DNA from: CAYFPS01 sp964345075
GTDB lineage: Bacteria > CAIWAD01
Length of the DNA stretch: 64,000 nucleotides
Direction of reading: 5' to 3'
NCBI GenBank assembly: GCA_964345075.1
Contig: CAYFPS010000014.1
Coordinates: forward strand, 1 to 64,000
Shown here one piece after another: positions 17,193-25,628 of this stretch. Both the position numbers and the translations under genes were made by a program. Below the pieces are notes generated by a model. The model was not told where the DNA came from, made no database searches, and worked only from the letters and a program-made list of their open reading frames with translations. Within the stretch, counting starts at the first letter, position 1. Every line of letters begins with the position of its first letter.

Positions 17193-18647
17193 TCAGCGCC
17201 TCCAGAACATGCGGCTGAACAGCACCAACACACTGAAGAACTCGAGCCGGCCAATCAACATTAATGCTATTAATGTCAGCTTGCTCAAGCCGGGCAACCA
17301 GCCGAAATGAGTCACGGGGCCCAGTCTCTCCAGACCGGGCCCTGTATTGGAAAGACATGTGATACTGGCACTGAACCCTTCAATCACACTTGTGCCCTGC
17401 AGGGTCAGCACAAGCGTGCCAAGCAAAGCAAACAGCAAGTAAAGGGCTACGAATGATCCGATGCTGATCACGATGGCATCGGATACGCCGCGGCCATTGT
17501 AGCGAACAAGCCTCACAAGGCCAGGGTGGACATGGCGACGCAGAGTTGCATGCAACGTCTCGATCAGGATGCGGACTCGAATTACTTTGATTCCGCCCGC
17601 CGTGGAACCCGCCATGCCTCCCACCATGATCATCAACAGAAGCAAGGCGTGGGTCACGGGCGGCCACAGTCCGAAGTCCTCGCTGGCATAGCCGGTCGCC
17701 GTCATCAAGGACCCCACCTGGAAAGCTGAGGCTTGCAGGGCATCCACGACTCCCCGATCCTGCTGCAATACCAGGCTGGCACTGATCCCCACAACCACGA
17801 TGGCAGCCAGACCCAGAAATGAGCGGAGCTCCTGGTCGCGCAGGATCTCCCGTAGGGAAGATTTGCCCTCCAGCAGCAGACGATAATAGAGGGCGAAGTT
17901 GATTCCGGCGAGAAACATGAAGAGAGTTATGACCAGCTGGGCAGCAGGGCCAAAGTCACCTGCTGAAGCATTGCGCGTACTGAAGCCGCCCGTGGCCATG
18001 GTGGTGAAGGCGTGACACACCGCTTCAAATGGCCCAAGCTCGCATATCATGAGGAGTAGCGCTTCCAGGGCCGTCAGACCGATGTAGATTCGCCACAGCA
18101 TCCGGGCCGTGTCTCTCAGGCGCTGTGTAATCTTTTCGCTGGTTGGGCCCGTACTTTCAGCGCGAAACAGATGCAGGCCGCCCACGCCGATCATGGGCAG
18201 TATCGCCAGGCCAAACAGTACGATCCCCAGACCCCCAACCCACTGGATAAAGCAGCGCCAGAAGGCAACACCGTGGCTCAGGTCGGCCGGGCTGGCCAGA
18301 ATGGAAGCTCCCGTCGTGGTCACTCCGCTCATGGATTCGAAGAGACTGTCCAGCCAGCTGGGAAACTCACCCGAAAAGTAGAAAGGAAGGGAACCAAAGA
18401 AGGCTGTACACAGCCATGCCAGGACCACGATGGCGATGGCTTCGCGCTGACTGACTTCGCCACGGCCCTTCGCACGAGCGAACCAGGCCAACAGGCTACC
18501 ACTTGCTGCCGTGATACAGACGGCAGCAAGACTGGACCATACATTGCCATCCTGGTAGAACAAGCTGACCAGTACGGAAAGAACCATGAGCCCCGCCAGA
18601 AACAGGAGCGTCCAACCGACAACAAGAGCAATGCGCCAAGGGTTCAT
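17193..18647 (-). CDS. trkH: TrkH-type potassium channel subunit (second copy)
   Basis: A complete 484-residue paralogue of the adjacent TrkH. Filter segments are TTGASIL, ATGGFSTRNAS, ATGYASEDF and SNTGPGLE. Note GYASEDF in the third repeat against GFATDDF in the neighbour. The two proteins share the same layout and many identical stretches (PFYFSGE/PFLFSGE, QWIGGLGIVLFGLAILPM), so they arose by tandem duplication. Two TrkH proteins with one TrkA suggests channels of different affinity or ion preference, as known for other bacteria with duplicated TrkH. The base composition is slightly more AT-rich than the first copy. Confidence 0.9.
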   Translation of the reverse strand: MNPWRIALVVGWTLLFLAGLMVLSVLVSLFYQDGNVWSSLAAVCITAASGSLLAWFARAKGRGEVSQREAIAIVVLAWLCTAFFGSLPFYFSGEFPSWLDSLFESMSGVTTTGASILASPADLSHGVAFWRCFIQWVGGLGIVLFGLAILPMIGVGGLHLFRAESTGPTSEKITQRLRDTARMLWRIYIGLTALEALLLMICELGPFEAVCHAFTTMATGGFSTRNASAGDFGPAAQLVITLFMFLAGINFALYYRLLLEGKSSLREILRDQELRSFLGLAAIVVVGISASLVLQQDRGVVDALQASAFQVGSLMTATGYASEDFGLWPPVTHALLLLMIMVGGMAGSTAGGIKVIRVRILIETLHATLRRHVHPGLVRLVRYNGRGVSDAIVISIGSFVALYLLFALLGTLVLTLQGTSVIEGFSASITCLSNTGPGLERLGPVTHFGWLPGLSKLTLIALMLIGRLEFFSVLVLFSRMFWRR

Positions 18648-18713
18648 GCGTTGTGTCCAGAACTTGTTTCAGGAAAAACCAGCGGCAGGTGGATCATGGC
18701 AGAAGTTCGGCAC

Positions 18714-20081
18714 TCATGTATCACGCTTACGGGAAAAGCGCTGCTCCAGCTCGCCCAGCCGGTTTTCCTTGCCCACCACCAGCACCAGATCTCCGCCCTG
18801 GATGGTGTCGGGTCCCGCCGGCACGAAGGATTCGCCCCTGCGCTGGATGCCGGCCAGGATGGTGTCCTCGGGCAGCTCCAGCTTCGCCACCTGCTGTCCG
18901 GCAAAGGGGCTGTCCATGCCCACGCGGAACATGGTGGCCAGGGCGCCGGCACCATGCAGCATGGCCTGCCCCTCCAGTTGCCCCAGCCGCACGAACTTGA
19001 GCATCTCCTGGGCGGCGATCAGCCGCGAGTTGATGCCCACGTCCAGTCCGATGGTCTTGATGATGGGCATGTACTCGGTGTTCTGCACCAGCGTGATGGT
19101 GCGCTTCACGCCCAGGTGCTTGGCCACCAGTCCGGTGATGATGTTCTTTTCCTCATCCGGCGAGAGCGAAAGCAGCACGTCCATGTCGCCCAGCGCTTCC
19201 TGCGCCATGGCGTCGATTTCCTTGCCCCGCGTGCTGAACACGGCGGTGCGCGGCAGACGCTCGGCCAGGTCGAAATCGCTGATGTTTGTATCACGCGGTG
19301 TGCGGAAGAGCTTCACGTTGCTGCCGCCCAGCCGCTCCAGGTTGGAAGCCACGGTGATGGCCACCGGACTGGCGCCCAGGATCATCACGTGGCGGCTGCG
19401 CTCGTCGATGACGTTNNNNNNNNNNATGCGAAAGACCTCGACGGATTCACGGCTGCGCACGGCAAAGGTCACGGTATCACCGGCGTGCAGGATGTCGCTG
19501 CCCCGGGGCACGCTGGTCTGGCCCTCGGAAACACGGGCCACGATGCGGAAGCGCAGGTGCTCGTACTTGTGCGCCAGCTTGATCAGGCTGCGCCCGTCCA
19601 GCGGCCCTCCCTGCTCCACGTCAAGGGAAAGCAGGCGCAGCTGGCCGCCGAGGAATTCCTGGTAGTCCTTGGCCGTGGAATGCAGCAGCAGGTCCAGCAC
19701 AGCCTTGGCGGCGGCGCGCTCGGGATTCACGGTGAGCGTAGCCTGGCCGAGGCGCTTCACTTCCTGGGTCAGCTCGTCGGAGCGGATGCGGGCGATGCGC
19801 TGCTGCACGCCCAGCCGTTCGGCGGCCATGCAGGCCAGCAGGTTGATCTCGTCCACGTTGGTGGCGGCCATCAGGTACTCGGCATCGCGGGCGCCAGCCC
19901 GCACGAGCACGCTTTCCAGGGTGCCGGATCCGGTGACGGTGGCGATGTCGTGGCGCTCGCCCAGCTCCTGCAGACGCTTGTCGTCCACGTCGACGATGGT
20001 CACGTTGAGGTTCGGCTCCCGGCTCAGGAAGCTGGCCAGGTGCGATCCCACGTCTCCGGCGCCAATGATGACGATGTTCAT
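18714..20081 (-). CDS. trkA: TrkA, NAD-binding regulatory subunit of potassium uptake
   Basis: A cytoplasmic gating ring protein of about 455 residues built from two RCK halves. The first Rossmann motif is MNIVIIGAGDVGSHLA; the second half begins VMILGASPVAI. Each is followed by a TrkA-C domain (LDGRSLIKLAHKYEH and FAGQQVAKLELPED). The start at 20081 overlaps the upstream stop by four bases (ATGA), which rules out the longer frame. A ten-N gap falls between the two halves at 19416-19425. The final codons form the octamer GTGATACA (RDT-stop). It acts with the two TrkH proteins encoded downstream. Confidence 0.92.
   Translation of the reverse strand: MNIVIIGAGDVGSHLASFLSREPNLNVTIVDVDDKRLQELGERHDIATVTGSGTLESVLVRAGARDAEYLMAATNVDEINLLACMAAERLGVQQRIARIRSDELTQEVKRLGQATLTVNPERAAAKAVLDLLLHSTAKDYQEFLGGQLRLLSLDVEQGGPLDGRSLIKLAHKYEHLRFRIVARVSEGQTSVPRGSDILHAGDTVTFAVRSRESVEVFRXXXXNVIDERSRHVMILGASPVAITVASNLERLGGSNVKLFRTPRDTNISDFDLAERLPRTAVFSTRGKEIDAMAQEALGDMDVLLSLSPDEEKNIITGLVAKHLGVKRTITLVQNTEYMPIIKTIGLDVGINSRLIAAQEMLKFVRLGQLEGQAMLHGAGALATMFRVGMDSPFAGQQVAKLELPEDTILAGIQRRGESFVPAGPDTIQGGDLVLVVGKENRLGELEQRFSRKRDT
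19416..19425. other. Assembly gap (10 N)
   Basis: Ten N in trkA between the two RCK halves; the frame is kept on both sides, but the true length is unknown. Confidence 0.95.
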
Positions 20082-20647
20082 GCGCGTGTCCGTCCATGGT
20101 TGACGCAGGCGCCGCCCAGGCATTGACAGTCGCCCAGCAGACCTTCGCGACAGGCGCCGCAGCTTTCCTCAACGGGAAGTTGTCCCGCTTCAAATGGACG
20201 TGCCAAATGGCCCCCTGCTGCTGGTGGTGCGCCGATGAGTGCGGCCATCACGGTTTCCCGCGCGGCGTGCTCCAGCTCCGCCAGCCGTGCCTGGCAGGCT
20301 TCGGGCTCGCGGCTCGCGCAGACGAGCGTTCCTGCAATCCGTGTCACACATCCCTTGCCCGGCAGGCCGCCGTCCTCTTCCAGATGCCGTGACACACGCA
20401 GCTGCTCCTTGCCCAGGCAGTAGAGCAGCTCCACGGGCAGCGCCACGCGCTCGGCGGCCCGTCGTGACACGGCAAGAGCACGGCGCAAGGCCCGCAGCAG
20501 GACTTCATCAGCACGTGCCGCCTCGAGCTCGAGCAGGCCATAATCGTGAGTCCGCCACAGCAGGAAGGCCCGCGGCGCGACCACGGAGTGCTCGCCGGGT
20601 GCGTGCAGGAGGCGCCGCGCGCGTTCTCCGTAGTCGCGGGGCAGCAT
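20078..20647 (-). CDS. Unknown Cys-rich protein coupled to serS and trkA
   Basis: A 189-residue protein that I do not recognise. Its ATG overlaps the serS stop by one base (TGATG) and its stop overlaps the trkA start (ATGA), so it is translated as part of the operon. The first 150 residues are Arg/Ala/Leu/Glu-rich and look helical. The C-terminus carries a Cys cluster (CGACREGLLGDCQCLGGACV) with five Cys, suggesting a bound metal or a disulfide-rich tail. There is no signal peptide or membrane span. The segment around ALRRALAVSRR...ELLYCLGKEQ is faintly like the KEOPS subunit Cgi121, but I would not assign it on that basis. Confidence 0.7.
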   Translation of the reverse strand: MLPRDYGERARRLLHAPGEHSVVAPRAFLLWRTHDYGLLELEAARADEVLLRALRRALAVSRRAAERVALPVELLYCLGKEQLRVSRHLEEDGGLPGKGCVTRIAGTLVCASREPEACQARLAELEHAARETVMAALIGAPPAAGGHLARPFEAGQLPVEESCGACREGLLGDCQCLGGACVNHGRTRA

Positions 20648-21915
20648 CAGCCGATGCGCTCCAGGCCGTTCATCCAGGGACGCAGGGCCTCGGGGATCAG
20701 GATGCTGCCATCGGGTTGCTGGCAGGTTTCCAGCAGGGCGACGATCAGACGGCTGGTGGCCAGGCCGCTGCCGTTCAGCGTGTGCAGGAAGCGCGGCTTC
20801 TCGCCCTTGACCCGGCAGCGCATGTTTCCGCGGCGGGCCTGAAAGTCCTCGAAGTTCGAGCAACTGGAACATTCCAGATATTTGCCTTCAGCCGGTGCCC
20901 AGACTTCCAGATCGTAGGTGCGGGCGCTGGCGAAACTCAAATCCGCCGTGCACAGGTCCAGAATACGGTAATGCAGGCCCAGACGGCGCAGCACTTCTTC
21001 GGCGTGTCCGCGCAGGATGTCGAGCGCCTCGTAGCTCTTCTCCGGCTCCACGAACTGCACCAGCTCAACCTTGTTGAACTGATGTACACGCAGGAAGCCG
21101 CGCACATCACGACCGTAGCTGCCGGCTTCGCGACGGAAGCAGGCGCTGTAGCCGGCGTACTTGACCGGAAGCTTCGCGGCATCGATGATCTCGTCACGAT
21201 GCAGATTGGTAATCGGAACTTCCGCCGTGGGAATAGCGTAGAGTCCGTCCTTCTCCATGTGATACATGTCCTCGGCCATCTTGGGCAGCTGGCCGGTTGC
21301 CGTCATCGATTCGGCATTCACCAGAAAGGGCGGAAAGACTTCCGTGTAGCCGTGTTCGCCCGTCTGCAGATCCAGCATGAAGTTGATCAGGGCCCGCTCC
21401 AGGCGCGCGCCCAGCCCTTTGTATACGGGGAAACCGCTGCCGGAGAGTTTAGCGCCACGACTGAAGTCGAGGATATCATGCTCTTCCGCCAGCGTCAGGT
21501 GATCCTTCAGCTCAAAATCGTAGGCAGGCTTTTCGCCCCACTCGCCGATTACCTTGTTATCCGCCTCGGACTGGCCGGCCGGCGCGTATGGACCGGGCGT
21601 GTTGGGCAGCACCATGACCATGGCTTGCTGCTGCTCGTCCAGTTCCTTGATGTCCTGATCGATCTGCTTGATGCGGTCACTGACCGTGCGCATGGAGGCA
21701 ATGCGCTCGCTGGCGTCCTGCTTGCTGCGCTGCAGTTCGGCAATTTCCCTGGAAACCGTGTTACGCTGGGCCTTCAGGCCTTCGGCCTCCTGCATCAGTT
21801 CGCGTCTTCTGGCGTCAACGGCCAGAATCGCTTCAAGGTCAGCCTGGACTCGCTTGGCGGCCAGACCGGCGGCCACCTCCTGCGTGTTCTCGCGAATGCG
21901 TCGAATATCGAGCAT
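20647..21915 (-). CDS. serS: Seryl-tRNA synthetase
   Basis: Charges tRNA-Ser with serine. The 422-residue protein has the long N-terminal coiled-coil arm (about residues 25-105), then the class II catalytic core with motif 2 (ACFRREAGSYGRD) and motif 3 (NGSGLATSRLIVALLE). The TAEVPITN segment for serine binding is also present. I chose the Met at 21915 (MLDIRRIREN, the usual family start, with AGGAAG upstream) rather than the longer frame. It is first in the series serS-unknown-trkA-trkH-trkH. It looks complete. Confidence 0.95.
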   Translation of the reverse strand: MLDIRRIRENTQEVAAGLAAKRVQADLEAILAVDARRRELMQEAEGLKAQRNTVSREIAELQRSKQDASERIASMRTVSDRIKQIDQDIKELDEQQQAMVMVLPNTPGPYAPAGQSEADNKVIGEWGEKPAYDFELKDHLTLAEEHDILDFSRGAKLSGSGFPVYKGLGARLERALINFMLDLQTGEHGYTEVFPPFLVNAESMTATGQLPKMAEDMYHMEKDGLYAIPTAEVPITNLHRDEIIDAAKLPVKYAGYSACFRREAGSYGRDVRGFLRVHQFNKVELVQFVEPEKSYEALDILRGHAEEVLRRLGLHYRILDLCTADLSFASARTYDLEVWAPAEGKYLECSSCSNFEDFQARRGNMRCRVKGEKPRFLHTLNGSGLATSRLIVALLETCQQPDGSILIPEALRPWMNGLERIG

Positions 21916-22233
21916 GATCTTCCTGTAGATTTTTGACAAGCAGCTGTCGCGCCGGACGCACTCATTGGCTGTCCGAACTAACCATGAAAAGTCGAAATTC
22001 AGCAGGAGAGTTCAAACCTGCGCCCGGCTTCAGCTTCATGAGCTTGGAAGTGCCGGACTGCCGTCTGTTTGGGCAGGAAATACAAAGGGGACCGGCCAAT
22101 GGCACGATCCCCCGTCCCACGAGAATGCTCGGCAGCGTGGCCACTGCCGCGGGCCCATGGCCCGGCTGCTGGACTTCCTCGCTTGAGTGCATTATCGGGC
22201 ACTTGGGGGATTGCTTGAGGGGGGGGGCTACCC

Positions 22234-22293
22234 GTCCGACTACTGGTCCGACTATTGGTCCGACCGTTGGTCCGACCACTGGTCGGACCACAA
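22234..22293 (+). repeat. 12-bp tandem repeat (about five units) in a gene-free gap
   Basis: Units of the form GTCCGACnnnTG repeat five times, the last two forming the palindrome GGTCCGACC-ACT-GGTCGGACC. A run of nine or more G precedes it. The gap 21916-22392 between serS and the phosphofructokinase gene has no credible gene. It holds only this repeat and the terminator of the downstream gene. The GTCCGAC unit recurs near 38.3 kb. Confidence 0.75.
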
Positions 22294-22325
22294 CCCCCAA
22301 CCCGTCCAGCCTGCCTGACAATTCC

Positions 22326-22363
22326 AAACAAAACGGCGAATGACAGCTTCGCGCCATTCGCCG
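22326..22363 (-). terminator. Intrinsic terminator after the phosphofructokinase gene
   Basis: CGGCGAATG (22355-22363 on minus) pairs perfectly with CATTCGCCG (22334-22342) and is followed by TTTTGTTT on the minus strand, 30 bases after the stop codon. Confidence 0.85.
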
Positions 22364-22392
22364 GAATTTGACAGACAGGATGCCCCCGGAGA

Positions 22393-23601
22393 TCAGTAGT
22401 CGCTGGTCATGATCATCAGGGGTTTTGCTTCAAAGCGTTCGTAGATCGGGCGCAGACGCTTCGTGTTGTAGAATTTCTTGACATCGACCAGCTTCTTGGA
22501 GCTGGTCACTACGCCAATTGGCACATGGTCATAGCGCCCGTTGCGGACACAGATGAGGCGACCATCGGCACCGTCCAGAATCAAGTCCAGCGCCAGATTG
22601 CCGAAGGCCATCGGCACAATCGAGTCGGTCGCGTCGGGATCGCCGCAGCGCACCAGATAGCCCATACGCTGATTGATCACATTCACCCGGCGGCCGTTGT
22701 TGAATTTGGGCGACAGCTCCTTCAGATGCTGGGAAACCATATCGCCGATTCCGCCCAGCTTCTTGTGGCCGAACATGTCTGCCTCGTGGCCCTCATAGAC
22801 CATCTCGCCCATGCCCTTGAAGGTTGCGCCCTCGCTGACCAGCACGACCGAGTACTTCGAAGGATTGGAATAGCGATCCATCGAGAGCAGCTCGCAAAGC
22901 AGCTCCACATCAAAGACGTGCTCCGGAATCACACAGCGGTTGGCAGCACCAGCCATGGTGGGCAGCAGGGCCGTAAAGCCGGCATAGCGACCAAAGACCT
23001 CCAGCACCAGGAAGCGCTCGTGGCTGCCGGCACTGGTTCTTAAGGCGTGCGTCAATTCGATGGTGCGTGTGACACAAGTCGAAAAACCGATGCAATAATC
23101 GGTGCCGGGCACATCGTTGTCCATGGTTTTGGGAATGGCCAGCACGCGCACGCCATCCTTGTGCAGGCGCACACCATAGCTCAGCGTGTCATCACCACCA
23201 ATTGGCACGAGGGTATCGATACCGAGCCATTCCAGATTCTTGAGGACATCGGGCGTCAGGTCATTGATCTCATTTGTATACGCGTCCGCCAGATGCTCGG
23301 GAACATTGGCCAGTGGCACATGGCTTGGACGCGTGCGTGAGGTGTGCAAAAAAGTACCACCCGTACGACCGACCTTGTTGACGATTTCCTCCGTCAGCTC
23401 GATCACACACTCGCGGTTGTCGGCCTTTGTATCACGCTTCAGCTCAATCAGTCCGGCCCAGCCGCGACGAATGCCCAGCACGCGGTAACCTTCGCGAAGC
23501 GCCCGCACAGTCAGGGCGCGAATTGCAGGATTCAGCCCGGGGACATCACCGCCACCGGTCAAAATGCCGATGGTGCCCTTGATGTTTTTTACTGCAGTCA
23601 T
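22393..23601 (-). CDS. pfp: 6-phosphofructokinase, predicted pyrophosphate-dependent
   Basis: Phosphorylates fructose 6-phosphate in glycolysis. The 402-residue protein has the PFK signature GGGDVPGLN at the start, GGDDTLSYG near residue 125 and PKTMDND near 150. In the family, GGDG with PGT marks ATP enzymes, while GGDD with PKT marks pyrophosphate enzymes. Both diagnostic residues here are of the PPi type, so the reaction is probably reversible and uses PPi. The start at 23601 follows GGAGGAACCG. It stands alone with its own terminator. Confidence 0.88.
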   Translation of the reverse strand: MTAVKNIKGTIGILTGGGDVPGLNPAIRALTVRALREGYRVLGIRRGWAGLIELKRDTKADNRECVIELTEEIVNKVGRTGGTFLHTSRTRPSHVPLANVPEHLADAYTNEINDLTPDVLKNLEWLGIDTLVPIGGDDTLSYGVRLHKDGVRVLAIPKTMDNDVPGTDYCIGFSTCVTRTIELTHALRTSAGSHERFLVLEVFGRYAGFTALLPTMAGAANRCVIPEHVFDVELLCELLSMDRYSNPSKYSVVLVSEGATFKGMGEMVYEGHEADMFGHKKLGGIGDMVSQHLKELSPKFNNGRRVNVINQRMGYLVRCGDPDATDSIVPMAFGNLALDLILDGADGRLICVRNGRYDHVPIGVVTSSKKLVDVKKFYNTKRLRPIYERFEAKPLMIMTSDY

Positions 23602-23654
23602 CGGTTCCTCCAAAGATGAATCCGCAAGGTAACAAGGAGGGATTGAAGGAATGT

Positions 23655-23816
23655 TCAGATCATGTCCATTAGGCAGCTGATTCTGTCAGTTCTGCTTGTC
23701 ATTTCCTGAGCCTGGCACTGCTTCCCCCGAATCCAGAACAGAAGGTCGTGCGACCTTCCTTGGGCCTCTTTCAAGATCTTGAGGAACTGGCTCTCGCTGA
23801 ACCGTGACTTTCGCAT
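23655..23816 (-). pseudogene. Remnant of an IS3-family transposase (OrfA N-terminus)
   Basis: After a good AAAGGAG site the frame starts MRKSRFSESQFLKILKEAQ, which is the typical start of IS3-family OrfA proteins (RKSRF.E.QI..ILKEAE.G). It then runs into unrelated codons and stops after about 54 residues. The helix-turn-helix body and all of OrfB are missing, so this is a dead fragment. No terminal inverted repeats are seen around it. It shows that an insertion sequence once sat between the phosphofructokinase gene and tRNA-Pro. Confidence 0.6.
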
Positions 23817-23930
23817 GCTGATCTCCTTTGTCCATGTGTACAAGGGAAATCTCTACTTTCGAATGGCTCGAATTCGGGGGGAGGTCATGGCTACAAGCAA
23901 ATATCCGCGACAGCGGTTGCACCGGGCAAG

Positions 23931-23961
23931 AAAAAAGGGTTAGCATTTCTGCTAACCCTTT
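23931..23961 (-). terminator. Terminator after tRNA-Pro
   Basis: A 12-bp stem (AAAGGGTTAGCA with TGCTAACCCTTT), loop gaaa, then TTT on the minus strand, ten bases after the tRNA. Confidence 0.88.
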
Positions 23962-23970
23962 GTCTACCAA

Positions 23971-24044
<74 letters not shown>

Positions 24045-24048
24045 ATGG

Positions 24049-24351
24049 TTACTCAAGCAATTTCATGATGGCTCTCAGTTCACCGGCCAGCTCACCACCC
24101 GCGGGAAGCTTGCGGCGCAATTGCCTGCGCGCTCCTTCCAGTGTGAACTTCTCTTCGTGAACCAGGTGATGGATGCGCCTGATCAGTTCCAGATCTTCGC
24201 GCCGATAGCGTCGAGTGCCCCCTTCGCTTTTCTTCGGCTTCAGTTCGGGAAACTCGGACTCCCAGAAGCGCAGAACATGTGCTTCAAGTCCGGTCAATTC
24301 GCAGACATCACCAATGCTGTAATAGAGCCGATGTTCGGTTCCGGATTCCAC
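24049..24351 (-). CDS. MerR-family transcriptional regulator
   Basis: A 100-residue protein with an N-terminal winged helix-turn-helix. YYSIGDVCELTGLEAHVLRF is the DNA-recognition helix pair, and GGTRRYRREDLELI is the wing with its typical RRY. A short dimerisation helix follows. The GTG start at 24351 has GGAGG four bases upstream. There is no effector domain or Cys set, so it is one of the short MerR proteins often placed next to a tRNA-Pro gene, as here. The target genes are not identifiable. Confidence 0.88.
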   Translation of the reverse strand: MESGTEHRLYYSIGDVCELTGLEAHVLRFWESEFPELKPKKSEGGTRRYRREDLELIRRIHHLVHEEKFTLEGARRQLRRKLPAGGELAGELRAIMKLLE

Positions 24352-24419
24352 CCAGCCTCCTCGAATGGATCCGTTTTCCTGCTTCCTTCACGGGAAAACA
24401 AGAGCACAAAGATAGGGCT

Positions 24420-25172
24420 TCAGCGATTCCAATGCAAGCGCGCGGAAAGCCAGGCCCCCATTGCAGCAAGGCGCTGAAGCAAATCATCTGTGCCGCCTTC
24501 CAGCATGCGCTGAATTGCCAGCGGACCGTGGTTTGGATAGATCATTGCCCGATCTCTGCAAAAGGGATGATCATCCGGACCACGACCAAAGGCTGCGCGC
24601 AGTCCGGCAGCCTCTGCAACACGCACCGAGCGGCGATCACACTGTCCAAAGGGCCAGGCAAGCAGGTGTACATTCCTGCCAAAGCGGCATTCCAGTTCTG
24701 CCCTGGCCTCAACCAGCTCGCGATCAAGCACGGTCAGATCACGCGCCTTAAGCGGTATGTGACTGCGCCCGTGCAGGCCAATGTCCCAGCCTGCTCGCAA
24801 CAGGGTTTCAATCTCCGCGTCATTCATGTGACGAAAACGCCTGCCCAAAAGCCCGCGATCCCAGTGATTGTCCTTGCCGATATAGTCCAGCACAGGAAAG
24901 ATCACGCCCGAAAAGCCGCGCGCTTTCATCAGCGGCCACGCCTGCTCATAGACGCAGGCATAGGCATCATCAAAGGTGAAGAGCACGAGCCGCTCGGCAT
25001 CGTCCTTCATGCCCTGGCGCTCGAGGTAGTTGCTGGCTGAAATCGTGGAATAACCGGCTTGTGATACAGCATCAAGCTGGCGCTGAAAGCGATCCGGATG
25101 GACAACCGTGATCCCGGGCTCCAGGTGAGTGCTGATCTTGTGCCAGCAAAGGACAGGAATGCGGCGTGTCAT
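24420..25172 (-). CDS. Polysaccharide deacetylase (NodB-homology) family protein
   Basis: A 250-residue carbohydrate esterase family 4 type protein that removes acetyl groups from sugar polymers. Visible blocks are LFTFDDAY (motif 1, with the two Asp), HGRSH (motif 2, His-x-x-x-His metal ligands) and AWPFGQCD (motif 3). No signal peptide is evident, so the substrate may be a cytoplasmic or membrane-linked precursor. It follows the dut gene by nine bases in the same direction and is probably cotranscribed. Confidence 0.85.
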   Translation of the reverse strand: MTRRIPVLCWHKISTHLEPGITVVHPDRFQRQLDAVSQAGYSTISASNYLERQGMKDDAERLVLFTFDDAYACVYEQAWPLMKARGFSGVIFPVLDYIGKDNHWDRGLLGRRFRHMNDAEIETLLRAGWDIGLHGRSHIPLKARDLTVLDRELVEARAELECRFGRNVHLLAWPFGQCDRRSVRVAEAAGLRAAFGRGPDDHPFCRDRAMIYPNHGPLAIQRMLEGGTDDLLQRLAAMGAWLSARLHWNR

Positions 25173-25181
25173 GCGAGCAGC

Positions 25182-25628
25182 TCAGACACCCGTGTGACCA
25201 AAGCCACCTTCCCCGCGCTCGGTTTCAGGCACCTGACTGACAGTCTGCCACTCGATACGGGCAACCTCGGCCAAAAGCGCCTGGCAGACGCGCATGCCGC
25301 GCTCGACCACAAAGGGTGTATCACCAAAGTTGGAGAGGATGATCTTGACCTCGCCACGGTAGTCGCTGTCAATGGTTCCCGGGCTGTTCAGGATGGTCAG
25401 GTTCTTCTTGAGAGCCAGTCCGCTGCGCGGGCGGATTTGCAGCTCGTAGCCGCGGGGCAGGGCAATTTTGAGCCCGGTAGGAACCAGAACGGTTTGACCG
25501 GGATTGATGGTCATCTCCTCGTCTACGGCAGCGCGCAGATCCATGGCAGCGCTGCCTTCAGTCTGATACTCAGGGAGGCCCAGTTCGCGGGCGTGATCCA
25601 TCAGTTCTACCAACACCGTAATTGCCAT
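25182..25628 (-). CDS. dut: dUTP diphosphatase
   Basis: Hydrolyses dUTP to dUMP and PPi, keeping uracil out of DNA and feeding thymidylate synthesis. All five trimeric dUTPase motifs are present: AAMDLRA, RPRSGLALK, NSPGTIDSDYRGE, RGMRVCQAL and the C-terminal RGEGGFGHTG. At 148 residues it has the usual length. Its ATG overlaps the stop of the M16 protease by one base (TGATG), indicating coupled translation. In this window thymidylate is made by the ThyX-type protein. Confidence 0.96.
   Translation of the reverse strand: MAITVLVELMDHARELGLPEYQTEGSAAMDLRAAVDEEMTINPGQTVLVPTGLKIALPRGYELQIRPRSGLALKKNLTILNSPGTIDSDYRGEVKIILSNFGDTPFVVERGMRVCQALLAEVARIEWQTVSQVPETERGEGGFGHTGV

Noticed and set aside
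18171..20126. A 651-residue plus-strand frame
   Set aside because: Antisense to the second trkH, trkA and the coupled gene; the composition is typical of a shadow frame and it has no motif.
20239..21936. A 565-residue plus-strand frame
   Set aside because: Antisense to serS, whose minus-strand product is unmistakable.
22234..22293. Possible CRISPR array
   Set aside because: The 12-bp units are contiguous, with no unique spacers and no cas genes.
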